From the NCBI RefSeq assembly GCF_001436755.1, contig NZ_AYZD01000015.1:84173-148172 (forward strand): a stretch of DNA of 64,000 nt, written 5' to 3'. The DNA is from Liquorilactobacillus aquaticus DSM 21051. Its GTDB lineage: Bacteria > Bacillota > Bacilli > Lactobacillales > Lactobacillaceae. Of the stretch, positions 22,161-31,239 are shown one piece after another (the stretch's first letter is position 1; the number at the start of each line of letters is the position of its first letter). The notes beneath the pieces were generated by a model, which had not been told where the DNA came from, did no database searches, and saw nothing but the letters and a program-made list of their open reading frames with translations. Made by a program: the position numbers and the translations under genes.

Positions 22161-22206
22161 AAAAAGGCTTTGTCGCTAACTAGAATCCCCCTAGTGACAA
22201 CAAGCC
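22161..22206 (-). terminator. Terminator of the glyQS operon
   Basis: A bulged stem pairing GGCTTG...GTCACTAG with CTAGTTAGCGACAAAGCC and a seven-base loop is followed on the minus strand by TTTTTTG, 47 bases past the glyS stop codon. Confidence 0.75.
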
Positions 22207-22253
22207 CGAACCACTGTGCATATCTTTAGCGGTTTCAATCAAAGTTTTCAAAC

Positions 22254-24347
22254 TTACTTAACATTTAGCTTATCCAGTTTACCCAATCGCTGTGTTAATT
22301 TCGAAAGCTCTAAAAGCTGAGCTAAACGATTAGCACGGACTTTTTCATCCTCAACCATAATCATCGTTTTTTCAAAATAGTTATCAATTAGCGGACGCAA
22401 CGAACCCAGAGCAGCATATAACTGTTCAAGTGAATTAGTAGCAGCTCCACTAACTTTAATCTTTGAAACCGCCTCAAACAGATCCTTTTCTGCTTCGTTT
22501 TCAAATAATGACGTATCGATTTTTTGTGTTGCATCATTTGGGGCCTTTTTAGCTAAATGCAAGACACGCGTTAAAGCTTCGATGTTTTCCTTAAAATCAT
22601 TATCATTTTGATGACTTTTCAGAATATTTGCTGCTTCACGCATTTCAACAAATGAATTGTTCGAAACTCCAGAAGCAGTTTCAATTACGTCAAAGCCGAA
22701 TTTACTTTCACTGAGTAATTTCTTTACACGTTCAACTATGAAGGCACCCATTTCATCATAGTTCTCTGTAGGTTTAATATTCTTATACAGTATCGGTTCG
22801 TTTTCATAGTTTTGCACTATTATTTTTTGCAGTGAATCAGCCGAAAAATTCCAATTTCGTGCAAGTGTAATTCGAACAATCCCTAAGGCCTGCCTTCTCA
22901 AGGCATACGGATCATTTGATCCTGTTGGTATCATCCCAGATGCAAAGAATGCTCCAATACTGTCAATCTTGTCAGCAATAGCTAGCAAAGCTCCGACTTT
23001 GGACTCTGGCAACACGCCATCTGAAGAATTAGGCAGATAGTGCTCACGAATCGCAGTCGCAACCTCCGGAAGTTCTCCCATTAACAGAGCATATTTTTCG
23101 CCCATCACACCTTGAAGTTCAGAAAATTCACCGACCATGCCTGTAACTAAATCAAACTTATAAATCTGTGCGGCTCGATCCAATGCTTTTTCTTCAGATT
23201 TGCTCAATTTATTTTCTTTGTCCAGAGCTGCAGCTAAAAGCTTGCATAAAGAACGGACACGTTCCATTTTTTCGTACACTGTACCAATTTTGTCATGAAA
23301 CATAACTTTTTTGAGTCGATTAGCATAGTCTTCAATCGTTTTTTGCTGATCCTCATGGTAGAAAAAGGCCGCATCTTCAAGTCTTGCCGTCAAAACTTTT
23401 TCATTTCCAGCCACAACATTTTCCAAATGTTCATCATTACCATTGCGCACTGAAACAAAATTAGGTAGTAAATTATCTGACTGATCCAGAACATAGAAAA
23501 AGCGTTGATGATCTTTCATTGAAGTTATCAAAACTTCATCTGGAATATCTAGATACTTCTCAGCAAAGCTTCCAGCAAATACAGTTGGGAATTCAACCAA
23601 ATTGTTGACTTCTTCAAGTAAATCAGAATCGACAACAATCTTCCAATTGTTTTGTGCTGCTAATTTTTCTATCTGCATTTTAATCATTTGCTTACGCTCA
23701 GCGGCATCCGCAATAACTTTTTGCGTGACTAATGCTTGGGGATAGTCCTCTGCACTCTCCAATACCACTTCATTGCCCAAGAAACGATGTCCTTGCGTAA
23801 CACGGTTTGTTTGAACATTTAAAACACTGAATGGAATCACTTGTTTATCTAAAAGTGCTACCAACCAACGGATAGGACGTACATACTTAAAATCATTATT
23901 TCCCCAACGCATCATAGTTGGAAAAATCATTGAAGTAACTGCTTCTTTAATTCCTACCAAAACTTCTGCTGCCGTTTTGCCTACAATAAACTTTTTAACA
24001 TATGCATACTCAGTACCCTTGAGTTCCTTGAAAAAGATATCATCTGGGGACATTCCTTGACCACGTGAAAATCCGATCGCAGCTTTAGACCAGTTCCCGT
24101 CCTTATCAAGCGCTATCTTCTTAGCTGGCCCTTTAGCTTCTTCTTCAATGTCATTTTGCTTGTCAGCCAACCCGGTAATTTTAACAGCTAATCTGCGTGG
24201 TGTTGAAAAAGTGTCTATCTTATTAAAAACTAAACGCTGATCTTTCAAGAAAGTTTCAACACGCTCTTTTAATTGGCGAGCACTCGGAGTTACAACATGC
24301 GCAGGGATCTCTTCTAACCCTACTTCAAGTAAGAATGTATGGCTCAT
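22254..24347 (-). CDS. glyS: Glycine--tRNA ligase beta subunit
   Basis: The 697-residue beta subunit of the heterotetrameric bacterial glycyl-tRNA synthetase, which mainly recognises tRNA-Gly. It begins HTFLLEVGLEEIPAH, the family's N-terminal signature. It contains KRIALDKDG-type segments, MRWGNNDFKYVRPIRWLVAL near residue 155, SMKDHQRFFYV and DPYALRRQALGI. The C-terminal part is an anticodon-binding-like helical domain. It starts two bases after the glyQ stop codon, so the subunits are translationally linked. Expression is governed by the T-box upstream of glyQ. Confidence 0.96.
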   Translation of the reverse strand: MSHTFLLEVGLEEIPAHVVTPSARQLKERVETFLKDQRLVFNKIDTFSTPRRLAVKITGLADKQNDIEEEAKGPAKKIALDKDGNWSKAAIGFSRGQGMSPDDIFFKELKGTEYAYVKKFIVGKTAAEVLVGIKEAVTSMIFPTMMRWGNNDFKYVRPIRWLVALLDKQVIPFSVLNVQTNRVTQGHRFLGNEVVLESAEDYPQALVTQKVIADAAERKQMIKMQIEKLAAQNNWKIVVDSDLLEEVNNLVEFPTVFAGSFAEKYLDIPDEVLITSMKDHQRFFYVLDQSDNLLPNFVSVRNGNDEHLENVVAGNEKVLTARLEDAAFFYHEDQQKTIEDYANRLKKVMFHDKIGTVYEKMERVRSLCKLLAAALDKENKLSKSEEKALDRAAQIYKFDLVTGMVGEFSELQGVMGEKYALLMGELPEVATAIREHYLPNSSDGVLPESKVGALLAIADKIDSIGAFFASGMIPTGSNDPYALRRQALGIVRITLARNWNFSADSLQKIIVQNYENEPILYKNIKPTENYDEMGAFIVERVKKLLSESKFGFDVIETASGVSNNSFVEMREAANILKSHQNDNDFKENIEALTRVLHLAKKAPNDATQKIDTSLFENEAEKDLFEAVSKIKVSGAATNSLEQLYAALGSLRPLIDNYFEKTMIMVEDEKVRANRLAQLLELSKLTQRLGKLDKLNVK

Positions 24348-24349
24348 AC

Positions 24350-25267
24350 CTATTTGTCCTCCTTTAATAACTTATTCCGCAATTTTTCATCTTTTAGTAA
24401 AGGGAAACCTAATTTCTTTCGTTCAGCTACGAAAACCTTAGCAACAGACTTGGCCATATTACGAATCCTCGCTAAATAACCAGCTCTTTCGGTGACAGAT
24501 ACCGCACCACGCGCATCCAACAAATTAAACGTATGGCTACATTTTAAAACATAGTCATAGGCTGGATGAACTAAACCATTTTTAATCTGTTTTTTTGCTT
24601 CTTGTTCATAAGTATCAAACAGATTAAATAACATTTCCTGATTGCTTTCTTCAAACGAATATTTGGAATGTTCATACTCTGGTTCACCAAAAATATCACC
24701 ATACTTGACTCCTGCTGCCCATTCTAAATCAAAGACAGAATTAACATCTTGAATATACGATGATAAACGTTCCAGTCCATATGTAACTTCTGATGCGACA
24801 GGTTTGACTTCCAGGCCTCCAACCTGCTGGAAATATGTAAACTGTGTAATTTCCATTCCATCTAACCAGACTTCCCAGCCAACACCAGCACAACCCATAG
24901 ATGGATTCTCCCAGTTATCTTCAACAAACCTAATATCATGTTCATTAGGATCGATACCCAGCGCACGTAAGCTATCTAAATATAGATCTTGAATATTTGC
25001 TGGAGATGGTTTCATGATGACTTGAAACTGGTGATGCTGATAAAGGCGGTTAGGATTTTCACCGTAACGCCCATCCGCTGGTCGTCTTGAAGGTTCTACG
25101 TAAGCTGCATTCCAAGGCTCAGGACCAATTGCACGTAAAAAGGTATACGGACTCATTGTTCCGGCACCTTTTTCAGTATCATATGACTGCATCAACATAC
25201 AGCCTTGTTTTGACCAAAAATGCTGCAGCGTTAAGATAATATCTTGCAAAGACAATTTTTCCGACAT
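24350..25267 (-). CDS. glyQ: Glycine--tRNA ligase alpha subunit
   Basis: The 305-residue catalytic alpha subunit of the bacterial alpha2beta2 glycyl-tRNA synthetase. Class II features include [24 protein letters not shown] at the start (positions about 13-36), [23 protein letters not shown], and [18 protein letters not shown]. The ATG at 25267 has GAGGAGG seven bases upstream; the reading frame extends 12 codons further but without a better start. It is preceded by a glycine T-box. Confidence 0.96.
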   Translation of the reverse strand: MSEKLSLQDIILTLQHFWSKQGCMLMQSYDTEKGAGTMSPYTFLRAIGPEPWNAAYVEPSRRPADGRYGENPNRLYQHHQFQVIMKPSPANIQDLYLDSLRALGIDPNEHDIRFVEDNWENPSMGCAGVGWEVWLDGMEITQFTYFQQVGGLEVKPVASEVTYGLERLSSYIQDVNSVFDLEWAAGVKYGDIFGEPEYEHSKYSFEESNQEMLFNLFDTYEQEAKKQIKNGLVHPAYDYVLKCSHTFNLLDARGAVSVTERAGYLARIRNMAKSVAKVFVAERKKLGFPLLKDEKLRNKLLKEDK

Positions 25268-25309
25268 TGTTTTCCTCCTCATAATTAGCGAATGAATCTT
25301 CACTTATGG

Positions 25310-25528
25310 AAACATAAAAAAACCTATGCGACCACAAATGAACAGTCACATAGGGACGATCTTTATCTAACCGCGGTTCCACCCTACTTCTAGTAATTAT
25401 TAACTAGCTACTTAATTAAACTAGACTCCGAAAACGCCAATATATTCCATTTGTGCCTGCTCTCACCAATTATCCAGACTCGCTGCAACTGCAGAAATAT
25501 ACCCTTTTCCATCATTGCCTATCATATC
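25310..25528 (-). promoter_or_regulatory. Glycine T-box leader of glyQS
   Basis: The minus strand carries the conserved T-box sequence AGGGTGGAACCGCGG (25371-25385). A terminator stem follows (25323-25332 with 25345-25354) with seven U residues. Stem I lies upstream with an AGCGAGTC segment. A GGC triplet at 25436-25438 sits one base before the closing helix of the specifier loop, identifying glycine. Uncharged tRNA-Gly should stabilise the antiterminator and switch on glyQS. Confidence 0.92.
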
Positions 25529-25534
25529 AAATTA

Positions 25535-25563
25535 AGAATAAGCGAGATAACACTATTTGTCAA
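25535..25563 (-). promoter_or_regulatory. Promoter of glyQS
   Basis: TTGACA and TATTCT separated by 17 bases on the minus strand, directly after the recO stop codon and before the T-box leader. Confidence 0.75.
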
Positions 25564-26346
25564 TTACCTATCATCATTTAAAACAATATGCGGCCATTTT
25601 TTTATATCATCAAGAAATTTTTTTGCTTTAATGTTGACTCCGACATCATTATTGTAAATTTGGTTTAAAGTTAACCGTAATTTGTCTTTTGTTTCCTCTT
25701 TGACATTTATTGACCCGAGCCTCATAATATCAACTTGCGAAAAAAAGCGAAGAAAATAAATTGTGCGACGATCCAGTCGAAGCCGGTTTGGATCTAAATG
25801 CCAATGCTTTTGGCACAAAAGGCCCCCATAGCTTTCTGAAAAATCACAGATTCCAGTATTATCATGACAAATGACACAATTCCTCAAATTAGGCTTAACT
25901 CCAAATCTCCCTAATAACTGAATTTCAACAATATTTGTCACAATTGCAGCATCCAGACCATTGTTGATCAATGAAATTGCCTTTTCAATCTTGATATACC
26001 ACTCATTTAAGGGGTGATTATCATTAAAGGCCGCCTCTGCAAGCCCCAAGATATACGCAACGTAGGCGTTCAAAATAATGTCTTGGCAGATGGCCTGATA
26101 CTGGCTGGCTTCCTTAACTGCACTGATGAATGACAACCCCTCATCATTGATCGTTCCAATGTAAGTTGCTTTCGTAAATGGAAGAATAGCAGCACTTAAA
26201 CGAAAACCTTTTTTACGAGCACCACGCACGAAAAACATCTTAAATCCAAAACGATCAGTCAAAATTTTAACCAGCATATCACGTTCACGATAGTCCTTAC
26301 GATATACAACGATTCCCGAAAACTCAGCCATTTTCGTTGTTCCCAA
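25564..26346 (-). CDS. recO: DNA repair protein RecO
   Basis: A recombination mediator that with RecR loads RecA onto SSB-covered DNA. The 260-residue protein has an N-terminal OB-fold (FSGIVVYRKDYRERDMLVKI) and a helical domain with a zinc-finger-like cluster (NCVICHDNTGICDF and GLLCQKH) near residues 145-175. I prefer a TTG start at 26346, eight bases after AAAGGAG. The ATG at 26331 lacks a clear ribosome-binding site and would shorten the protein by five residues. It follows era, the conserved order. Confidence 0.88.
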   Translation of the reverse strand: MGTTKMAEFSGIVVYRKDYRERDMLVKILTDRFGFKMFFVRGARKKGFRLSAAILPFTKATYIGTINDEGLSFISAVKEASQYQAICQDIILNAYVAYILGLAEAAFNDNHPLNEWYIKIEKAISLINNGLDAAIVTNIVEIQLLGRFGVKPNLRNCVICHDNTGICDFSESYGGLLCQKHWHLDPNRLRLDRRTIYFLRFFSQVDIMRLGSINVKEETKDKLRLTLNQIYNNDVGVNIKAKKFLDDIKKWPHIVLNDDR

Positions 26347-26423
26347 AACTATCACTCCTTTGCTGGTTTCTTTTCGCAATCAAAAAAATCAGCGTTGTAG
26401 CCTTGCTTTTGCGTCAGCTTATT

Positions 26424-27326
26424 TTAATAATCATCTTGTCTGTAACCTAAAGCTTTTAAATCAGTTTGTTTATCTCGCCAATTGTTTTGAACTTTTACCC
26501 ATAACTCTAAATAAACTTTATCACCCAAGAGCAATTCAATATCTTTGCGTGCCTTTGTTCCAATCGTCTTCAGCATTTTCCCGCCTTTTCCAATCAAAAT
26601 CCCCTTTTGAGAGGACCGCTCAACAATGATTGTCGCTTGAACAAGAATCTTTTCTTCATCTTCTCTTTTGACACGTTCAACAATTACAGCTACCGAATGT
26701 GGAACCTCTTCTCGTGTCAGCTCTAGGACCTTTTCACGGATTAATTCACCTGCAATAAAACGTTCTGGATGATCCGTAACTTGATCTTCTGGATAAAATT
26801 GAGGTCCTTCAGGCAAAATAGTGCTGATTGCTGCTATTAATTCTTCACAGTTGTTTCCCTGGAGTGCAGAAATCGGATAAACTTCCTGAAAATCCAATTC
26901 CTTACGATAATCATCCACAATTTCTAGAAGCTGATCTGGATGTATCTGATCAATCTTATTTATCACTAAAAAGATAGGCTTCTTGACTTCTTTTAAGCGT
27001 TTAATAATAAAATCGTCTCCGCGTCCCCGCTTTTGTGTAGCATTAACCATAAATAAAACAGCATCCACTTCATTCAAAGTTGATAATGCTGCTTTAACCA
27101 TAAAATCCCCAAGCCTACTATGCGGTTTATGGATTCCAGGTGTATCAATAAATACAATCTGTGTTGTCTCAGTTGTATATATTCCCTGAATCTTGTTACG
27201 TGTTGTTTGTGCTTTGTCACTCATAATGGCAACTTTTTGTCCAACCGCACGATTTAAAAAAGTTGATTTGCCTACGTTAGGACGTCCAATAATAGCAACA
27301 AAACCTGAATGTTTTTTTATCTCCAT
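26424..27326 (-). CDS. era: GTPase Era
   Basis: An essential GTPase that binds the 3' end of 16S rRNA and assists 30S subunit maturation. The 300-residue protein shows G1 [13 protein letters not shown]3 DTPGIHKP, G4 NKIDQ and G5 SALQG. A C-terminal KH RNA-binding domain (about residues 205-300) contains the loop [12 protein letters not shown]. It lies in the conserved undK-era-recO order, 16 bases after undK. Confidence 0.96.
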   Translation of the reverse strand: MEIKKHSGFVAIIGRPNVGKSTFLNRAVGQKVAIMSDKAQTTRNKIQGIYTTETTQIVFIDTPGIHKPHSRLGDFMVKAALSTLNEVDAVLFMVNATQKRGRGDDFIIKRLKEVKKPIFLVINKIDQIHPDQLLEIVDDYRKELDFQEVYPISALQGNNCEELIAAISTILPEGPQFYPEDQVTDHPERFIAGELIREKVLELTREEVPHSVAVIVERVKREDEEKILVQATIIVERSSQKGILIGKGGKMLKTIGTKARKDIELLLGDKVYLELWVKVQNNWRDKQTDLKALGYRQDDY

Positions 27327-27342
27327 TTTCTACCCTCTTAAT

Positions 27343-27735
27343 CTAAAATAAATTACACAATTTCGGAACAAAAATAATAAGCGCGACAATAAGCGCAAAA
27401 AGCGCTGACAGCAAGACTGCGCCTGCGGCCATGTCTTTCGCTTTTTTTGCGAGTAGATTATATTGGTAATCGGTTACCAAGTCAACAATATTCTCCGCAA
27501 CTGTATTCCAAATCTCATTGATGATCACAAATGAAATACTTAAACACAGCCATAACCACTCACCTGCAGTTAATTTTAAAAACCACCCTAGTATAAGAGC
27601 TGCAGCAGCTGCGAGAAAATGAAAGCGCAAATTGCGCTCTTCACCCATCATTGTTTTCAGCCCCTGACAAGCATGATAAAATGATTGCTTAAATTTAGTA
27701 TGTTTCCATCTCTTTTTTTTATTTTTTAAGTCCAT
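27343..27735 (-). CDS. undK: Undecaprenol/diacylglycerol kinase (DgkA-type)
   Basis: A 130-residue integral membrane kinase with three hydrophobic helices after a basic N-terminus. The motif NEIWNTVAENIVDL corresponds to the catalytic ExxNTxxE signature, and KKAKDMAAGAVL to the second conserved segment. Gram-positive homologues phosphorylate undecaprenol for cell-wall lipid-carrier supply. The ATG at 27735 lies inside the end of ybeY (17-base overlap), as is common for this pair. Longer in-frame starts further inside ybeY are unlikely. No strong ribosome-binding site is seen, so translation is probably coupled to ybeY. Confidence 0.87.
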   Translation of the reverse strand: MDLKNKKKRWKHTKFKQSFYHACQGLKTMMGEERNLRFHFLAAAAALILGWFLKLTAGEWLWLCLSISFVIINEIWNTVAENIVDLVTDYQYNLLAKKAKDMAAGAVLLSALFALIVALIIFVPKLCNLF

Positions 27736-28198
27736 AAGCATCCAAAATCTCACGTTGTAAATTAAACATAACCGTCTCATCTTCATGGCGCATATGATCA
27801 TATCCGTTAAGATGCAAAAAACCATGAACTGTCAAAAAGCCAAGTTCTCTTTCTTCTGAATGTCCAAGATACGCCGCCTGTTCTTTCACCTTCTCAATTG
27901 ACACCATAATATCTCCAATATTTTTTGGTTCCACAAAGTCACTATCTTCCGGCATGATAATTGGAACATCGTCATCACTCTGTTCTTCGATTGCAAAACT
28001 AATAACATCAGTGGCCTTGTCAACGCCGCGATATTTCTTATTGATTGCGTGTATTTTTTCATTATCCATTAGTGTTACCGACATCTCAGTATTTTCTGGC
28101 AAGTCAATATAATTTCCAGCGAAATTCAACAAGTTTGTTATTAACTCGATCCATTCTTGACTTACCTGTTTAGTTTCATCATAGATTTCTAAATCCAC
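27719..28198 (-). CDS. ybeY: Endoribonuclease YbeY
   Basis: A single-strand endoribonuclease involved in 16S rRNA 3'-end maturation and ribosome quality control. The 159-residue protein carries the zinc-binding signature HGFLHLNGYDH followed by a downstream conserved segment. RGVDKATDVISFA is another family marker. The GTG start overlaps the phoH stop codon (TAGTG) and has GAGGGG ten bases upstream. The phoH-ybeY pair is widely conserved. Confidence 0.95.
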   Translation of the reverse strand: MDLEIYDETKQVSQEWIELITNLLNFAGNYIDLPENTEMSVTLMDNEKIHAINKKYRGVDKATDVISFAIEEQSDDDVPIIMPEDSDFVEPKNIGDIMVSIEKVKEQAAYLGHSEERELGFLTVHGFLHLNGYDHMRHEDETVMFNLQREILDAYGLKK

Positions 28199-29181
28199 TA
28201 TTTTTGCCCCTCTTTTTCAGTTTCATTTGCATAAGCTTGAATAATTTCAGCGACAACCGGATGCCGTACAACATCTGCTGCGTCAAAATTAACAAATTCT
28301 ACATGAGCTAGATTCTTTAAAATATTCTCTGCATCAACTAATCCGCTTTGTTTATGTCCGCGAGGCAAATCAATTTGCGTCTTATCGCCGTTAACAACCA
28401 TTTTGGAACCAAACCCAAGGCGTGTTAGAAACATTTTCATTTGCGCTCTAGTTGTATTCTGAGCTTCATCTAATATGACAAAAGCGTTGTCAAGCGTTCT
28501 CCCGCGCATATATGCTAACGGCGCAATTTCAATCACACCCCGATCCAGTAAACGTTCAGTGTGTTCTTTTCCCAAAACGGCATGCAAGGCATCATATACT
28601 GGGCGCAGGTAAGGATCTACTTTCTCCTTTAAATCTCCTGGCAGAAAGCCTAAAGACTCACCAGCCTCCACAGCAGGTCTGGTAAGAATTATTCGCTCTA
28701 CTATATTTTTTTTTAGAGCAGCGACCGCCATGACAACAGCCAAAAAGGTCTTGCCGGTTCCGGCGGGACCTATTCCAAAAACAAGATCACTATTTTTTAT
28801 AGCTTGGACATATTGACGTTGTCCGAAGTTTTTTACGCGGATTGGTTTCCCTTTTTGATCTTTAAGCAGCACATCTGTATATAAATCTTGAAAATAGTCC
28901 AAGGTCCCTTTGTCTGCCATCTTTATTGCAGACAAGACATCAGAACTGCCTATTGTAATATTCTGTGCAAGCAAGTTGGATAGCTGCTGCAGGATTTTCA
29001 AAGCGCGCGCAACTGCGTTCTCTTCTCCGGTAATTCTTATCGTATCTCCGAAAGGACGAATGACAATATTCTCGCCTTCTTCAAGTAATTCAACATATTT
29101 ATCATGGGTTCCCAGCAAAGCAACACCTTGTTGAGAATCGGTTAATTTGAACTCTTTTTCAACCAACTGTTTTTCCGTCAA
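28198..29181 (-). CDS. phoH: PhoH-like ATPase
   Basis: A 327-residue protein with an N-terminal KH-like region and a P-loop NTPase domain. Visible motifs are Walker A FGIGPAGTGKTFLA, TRPAVEAGESLGFLPGD, and Walker B FVILDEAQNTT. PhoH proteins are probably RNA-linked ATPases; the precise role is not settled. The start is TTG at 29181 with AGGAG nine bases upstream. An ATG five bases before it is out of frame and reads only two codons to a stop. Confidence 0.93.
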   Translation of the reverse strand: MTEKQLVEKEFKLTDSQQGVALLGTHDKYVELLEEGENIVIRPFGDTIRITGEENAVARALKILQQLSNLLAQNITIGSSDVLSAIKMADKGTLDYFQDLYTDVLLKDQKGKPIRVKNFGQRQYVQAIKNSDLVFGIGPAGTGKTFLAVVMAVAALKKNIVERIILTRPAVEAGESLGFLPGDLKEKVDPYLRPVYDALHAVLGKEHTERLLDRGVIEIAPLAYMRGRTLDNAFVILDEAQNTTRAQMKMFLTRLGFGSKMVVNGDKTQIDLPRGHKQSGLVDAENILKNLAHVEFVNFDAADVVRHPVVAEIIQAYANETEKEGQK

Positions 29182-29274
29182 TCCATTTTGCTCCTTTAAT
29201 TAAGCATTATATGGTTAAATCATAGCATAAAAGGCGCTTTAACAAAAGCTAAGGCTTTAATAATATTCCTCTGC

Positions 29275-29317
29275 AAAAACAAAAGACGAATCGTCTATCA
29301 CAGACAATCCGTCTTTT
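29275..29317 (-). terminator. Terminator after yqeY
   Basis: A 15- to 16-pair stem (29281-29296 with 29302-29317) including AAAAGACG and CGTCTTTT is followed on the minus strand by GTTTTTG. It separates rpsU-yqeY from phoH. Confidence 0.8.
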
Positions 29318-29358
29318 GCATTAACAATCCAATACATACTGCTATTGAATCAAAAATA

Positions 29359-29802
29359 TTATTTCAACAATGATTTTACAACTGAATTTACCAGTTTTCC
29401 ATCAGCTTGTCCCTTGACTTGAGGCATAACTGCACCCATCACTTTACCAAAATCAGCTTTCGATGATGCTCCAACTCGTTGCATCGTTTCTTGAACAATA
29501 GTCTTTACCTCATCTTCGCCAAGCTGTTTCGGCAGATAGCGCTGAACAACTTTAATTTCGTTTTCCAGACTAGGAACCAAATCGGCACGTCCAGCATCTG
29601 AAAACTCAGCAACAGAATCCTTGCGTTGTTTTAACTCGCGTGACAGAACAGCTATTTCTTCATCAGAAGTTAAAGCATGGCCCACTTTAATCTGTTCATT
29701 TGTCGCAGCGGACTTTAACATACGAACAGTACTCAAAGTTTCCTTATCATGAGCCTTCATCGCAGCTTTCAAATCATTATTTAATGAATCAAGTAAGCTC
29801 AT
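29359..29802 (-). CDS. yqeY: GatB/YqeY domain protein
   Basis: A 147-residue YqeY family protein with the helical domain also found at the C-terminus of the amidotransferase GatB. SLLDSLNNDLKAAMKAHDK begins the protein and KADFGKVMGAVMPQVKGQADG lies in the tRNA-binding-like tail. The cellular role is unknown. It is separated from rpsU by 22 bases, a conserved Firmicutes pairing, and has an AAGGAGGG ribosome-binding site. Confidence 0.92.
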   Translation of the reverse strand: MSLLDSLNNDLKAAMKAHDKETLSTVRMLKSAATNEQIKVGHALTSDEEIAVLSRELKQRKDSVAEFSDAGRADLVPSLENEIKVVQRYLPKQLGEDEVKTIVQETMQRVGASSKADFGKVMGAVMPQVKGQADGKLVNSVVKSLLK

Positions 29803-29824
29803 CAGTTCTATCCCTCCTTAGGAA

Positions 29825-30010
29825 TTAGAAACGACGCTTGTTCTTACGCTTCCTTGCTGCTTCAGATTTTTTCTTGCGTTTCACACTAGGCTTCTCGTAG
29901 AATTCACGTTTACGATATTCTTGTAAAGTACCTGTTTTTGAAACGGTACGTTTGAAGCGACGAAGAGCGTCATCAAGAGATTCGTTTTTACGAACGACTG
30001 TCTTTGACAT
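29825..30010 (-). CDS. rpsU: 30S ribosomal protein S21
   Basis: A 61-residue very basic ribosomal protein. The body [19 protein letters not shown] and the C-terminal Lys/Arg tail are typical of S21. S21 acts near the anti-Shine-Dalgarno region of 16S rRNA. It is the first gene after a strong promoter and is followed by yqeY. Confidence 0.97.
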   Translation of the reverse strand: MSKTVVRKNESLDDALRRFKRTVSKTGTLQEYRKREFYEKPSVKRKKKSEAARKRKNKRRF

Positions 30011-30088
30011 TTTGTTTCCCTCCCTCCGAGCTTAAAATGTAACCGTTATATTCTGCATAAACACACAAACTTTTAACAGTTCTATATT

Positions 30089-30117
30089 ATTATACCCAAA
30101 CCTTAAGCAGTCGTCAA
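30089..30117 (-). promoter_or_regulatory. Strong promoter of rpsU-yqeY
   Basis: TTGACG and a perfect TATAAT with a 17-base spacer on the minus strand, 79 bases before rpsU. The quality fits a ribosomal protein gene. Confidence 0.88.
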
Positions 30118-30169
30118 TATAACTTTACCGGTATTCAAAAAATAATCAGGAAAAAGAATTTAATGCTGA

Positions 30170-30198
30170 TTGTTTTAAATGATAATTCATTATATTAT
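30170..30198 (+). promoter_or_regulatory. Promoter of the PPDK regulator gene
   Basis: TTGTTT and TATTAT with a 17-base spacer on the plus strand, 51 bases before the start codon and divergent from the rpsU promoter. Confidence 0.7.
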
Positions 30199-30248
30199 AT
30201 ACATATGGTGAATAAAGCGTTTTTAATTTCAATAGGTGGGGGAAAAAA

Positions 30249-31058
30249 ATGTCGAATACTAAGCAAATATCTATCTTTATAATTTCCGATTCTTTGGGAG
30301 AAACAGGCTATAGTCTCGCTCAGGCGGCAGCTGTCCAATTTCCTGATATCGATTTTAAGCTTCATCGTTTTCCGCTGACTAAAACAATTTCGCTTTTAGG
30401 TGGTATTCTTGCTAAAGCCAAACGTGCTGACGCACTGATTATCCATACTTTTGTTGATCCTCAACTTTCGGAATACGTTACTTCCTTTTGCGAAACTAAT
30501 GGTCTTGGTGTCTTAGATGCATTGTCTCCTCTGCTCAATACGATCAAAGAAAAAACCGGTTTAGAACCACTGGGACAAGCCGGACTAAACCACAACCTTA
30601 ATGAAACGTATTTTAATCGAATTAAAGCTCTCGAATTTGCAGTCACTTACGATGATGGTAAAGATCCGTCGGGTTATTTAAAAGCAGATATTGTGCTTTT
30701 AGGTGTTTCGCGCACCTCAAAAACACCCTTGTCATTGTATCTTGCCAATAAGAACTTTTTGGTAGCCAATCTTCCACTTGTCCCTAAAGCTAAGGTGCCC
30801 GATGAACTCTGGAAAGTCGATCGTCAAAAAATAATTGGTCTTACTAATGATCCCAAAATCCTTAATAATATCAGACGTGAACGTATGCTGACATACGGTC
30901 TGAATCCGGATACCAACTACTCTAATGTAGATAATATTGAAGCTGAGTTGGAATATGCAAACAATTTGTATAAAAAATTAGGATGTCTTGTTATTAATGT
31001 TTCGAACAAGTCGATTGAAGAAACCGCCACCTTGATAACAGAGAGCCTAGCTAAATAG
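30249..31058 (+). CDS. Pyruvate, phosphate dikinase regulatory protein (DUF299)
   Basis: A 269-residue DUF299 protein. Characterised members are bifunctional: they phosphorylate PPDK or PEP synthase on Thr using ADP and remove that phosphate with inorganic phosphate. The P-loop GVSRTSKTP near residue 153 is the nucleotide site, and FIISDSLGETGYSLAQAA is the N-terminal signature. Neither PPDK nor PEP synthase occurs in this window, so the partner must lie elsewhere if present. It is a monocistronic gene with a GGTGGGGG ribosome-binding site and its own terminator. Confidence 0.9.
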   Translation: MSNTKQISIFIISDSLGETGYSLAQAAAVQFPDIDFKLHRFPLTKTISLLGGILAKAKRADALIIHTFVDPQLSEYVTSFCETNGLGVLDALSPLLNTIKEKTGLEPLGQAGLNHNLNETYFNRIKALEFAVTYDDGKDPSGYLKADIVLLGVSRTSKTPLSLYLANKNFLVANLPLVPKAKVPDELWKVDRQKIIGLTNDPKILNNIRRERMLTYGLNPDTNYSNVDNIEAELEYANNLYKKLGCLVINVSNKSIEETATLITESLAK

Positions 31059-31162
31059 TCTTCAAAAATTTTTCTTTTGGATGCTCTAATTTAACAAGTG
31101 TGTACCAAAAGTCATTGCTTGAACATTAAACCATTTTAGTGTCTGTAATATAACTCTGACGC

Positions 31163-31207
31163 AAAAGGGATCGGACCAAAACCTGCGTTTTAGTCCAACC
31201 CCTTTTT
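31163..31207. terminator. Terminator after the PPDK regulator gene
   Basis: A long imperfect stem pairs AAAGGG..GGACCAAAAC with GTTTTAGTCC..CCCCTTT and is followed by T residues on the plus strand. It may also serve the convergent endonuclease IV gene. Confidence 0.8.
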
Positions 31208-31239
31208 TCGGTATAAGTTAAATTTCTCAATCAAAAGAA

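Noticed and set aside
25179..25382. A 67-codon ORF overlapping the start of glyQ
   Set aside because: It runs through the T-box terminator and antiterminator and has no ribosome-binding site; it is a shadow of RNA structure.
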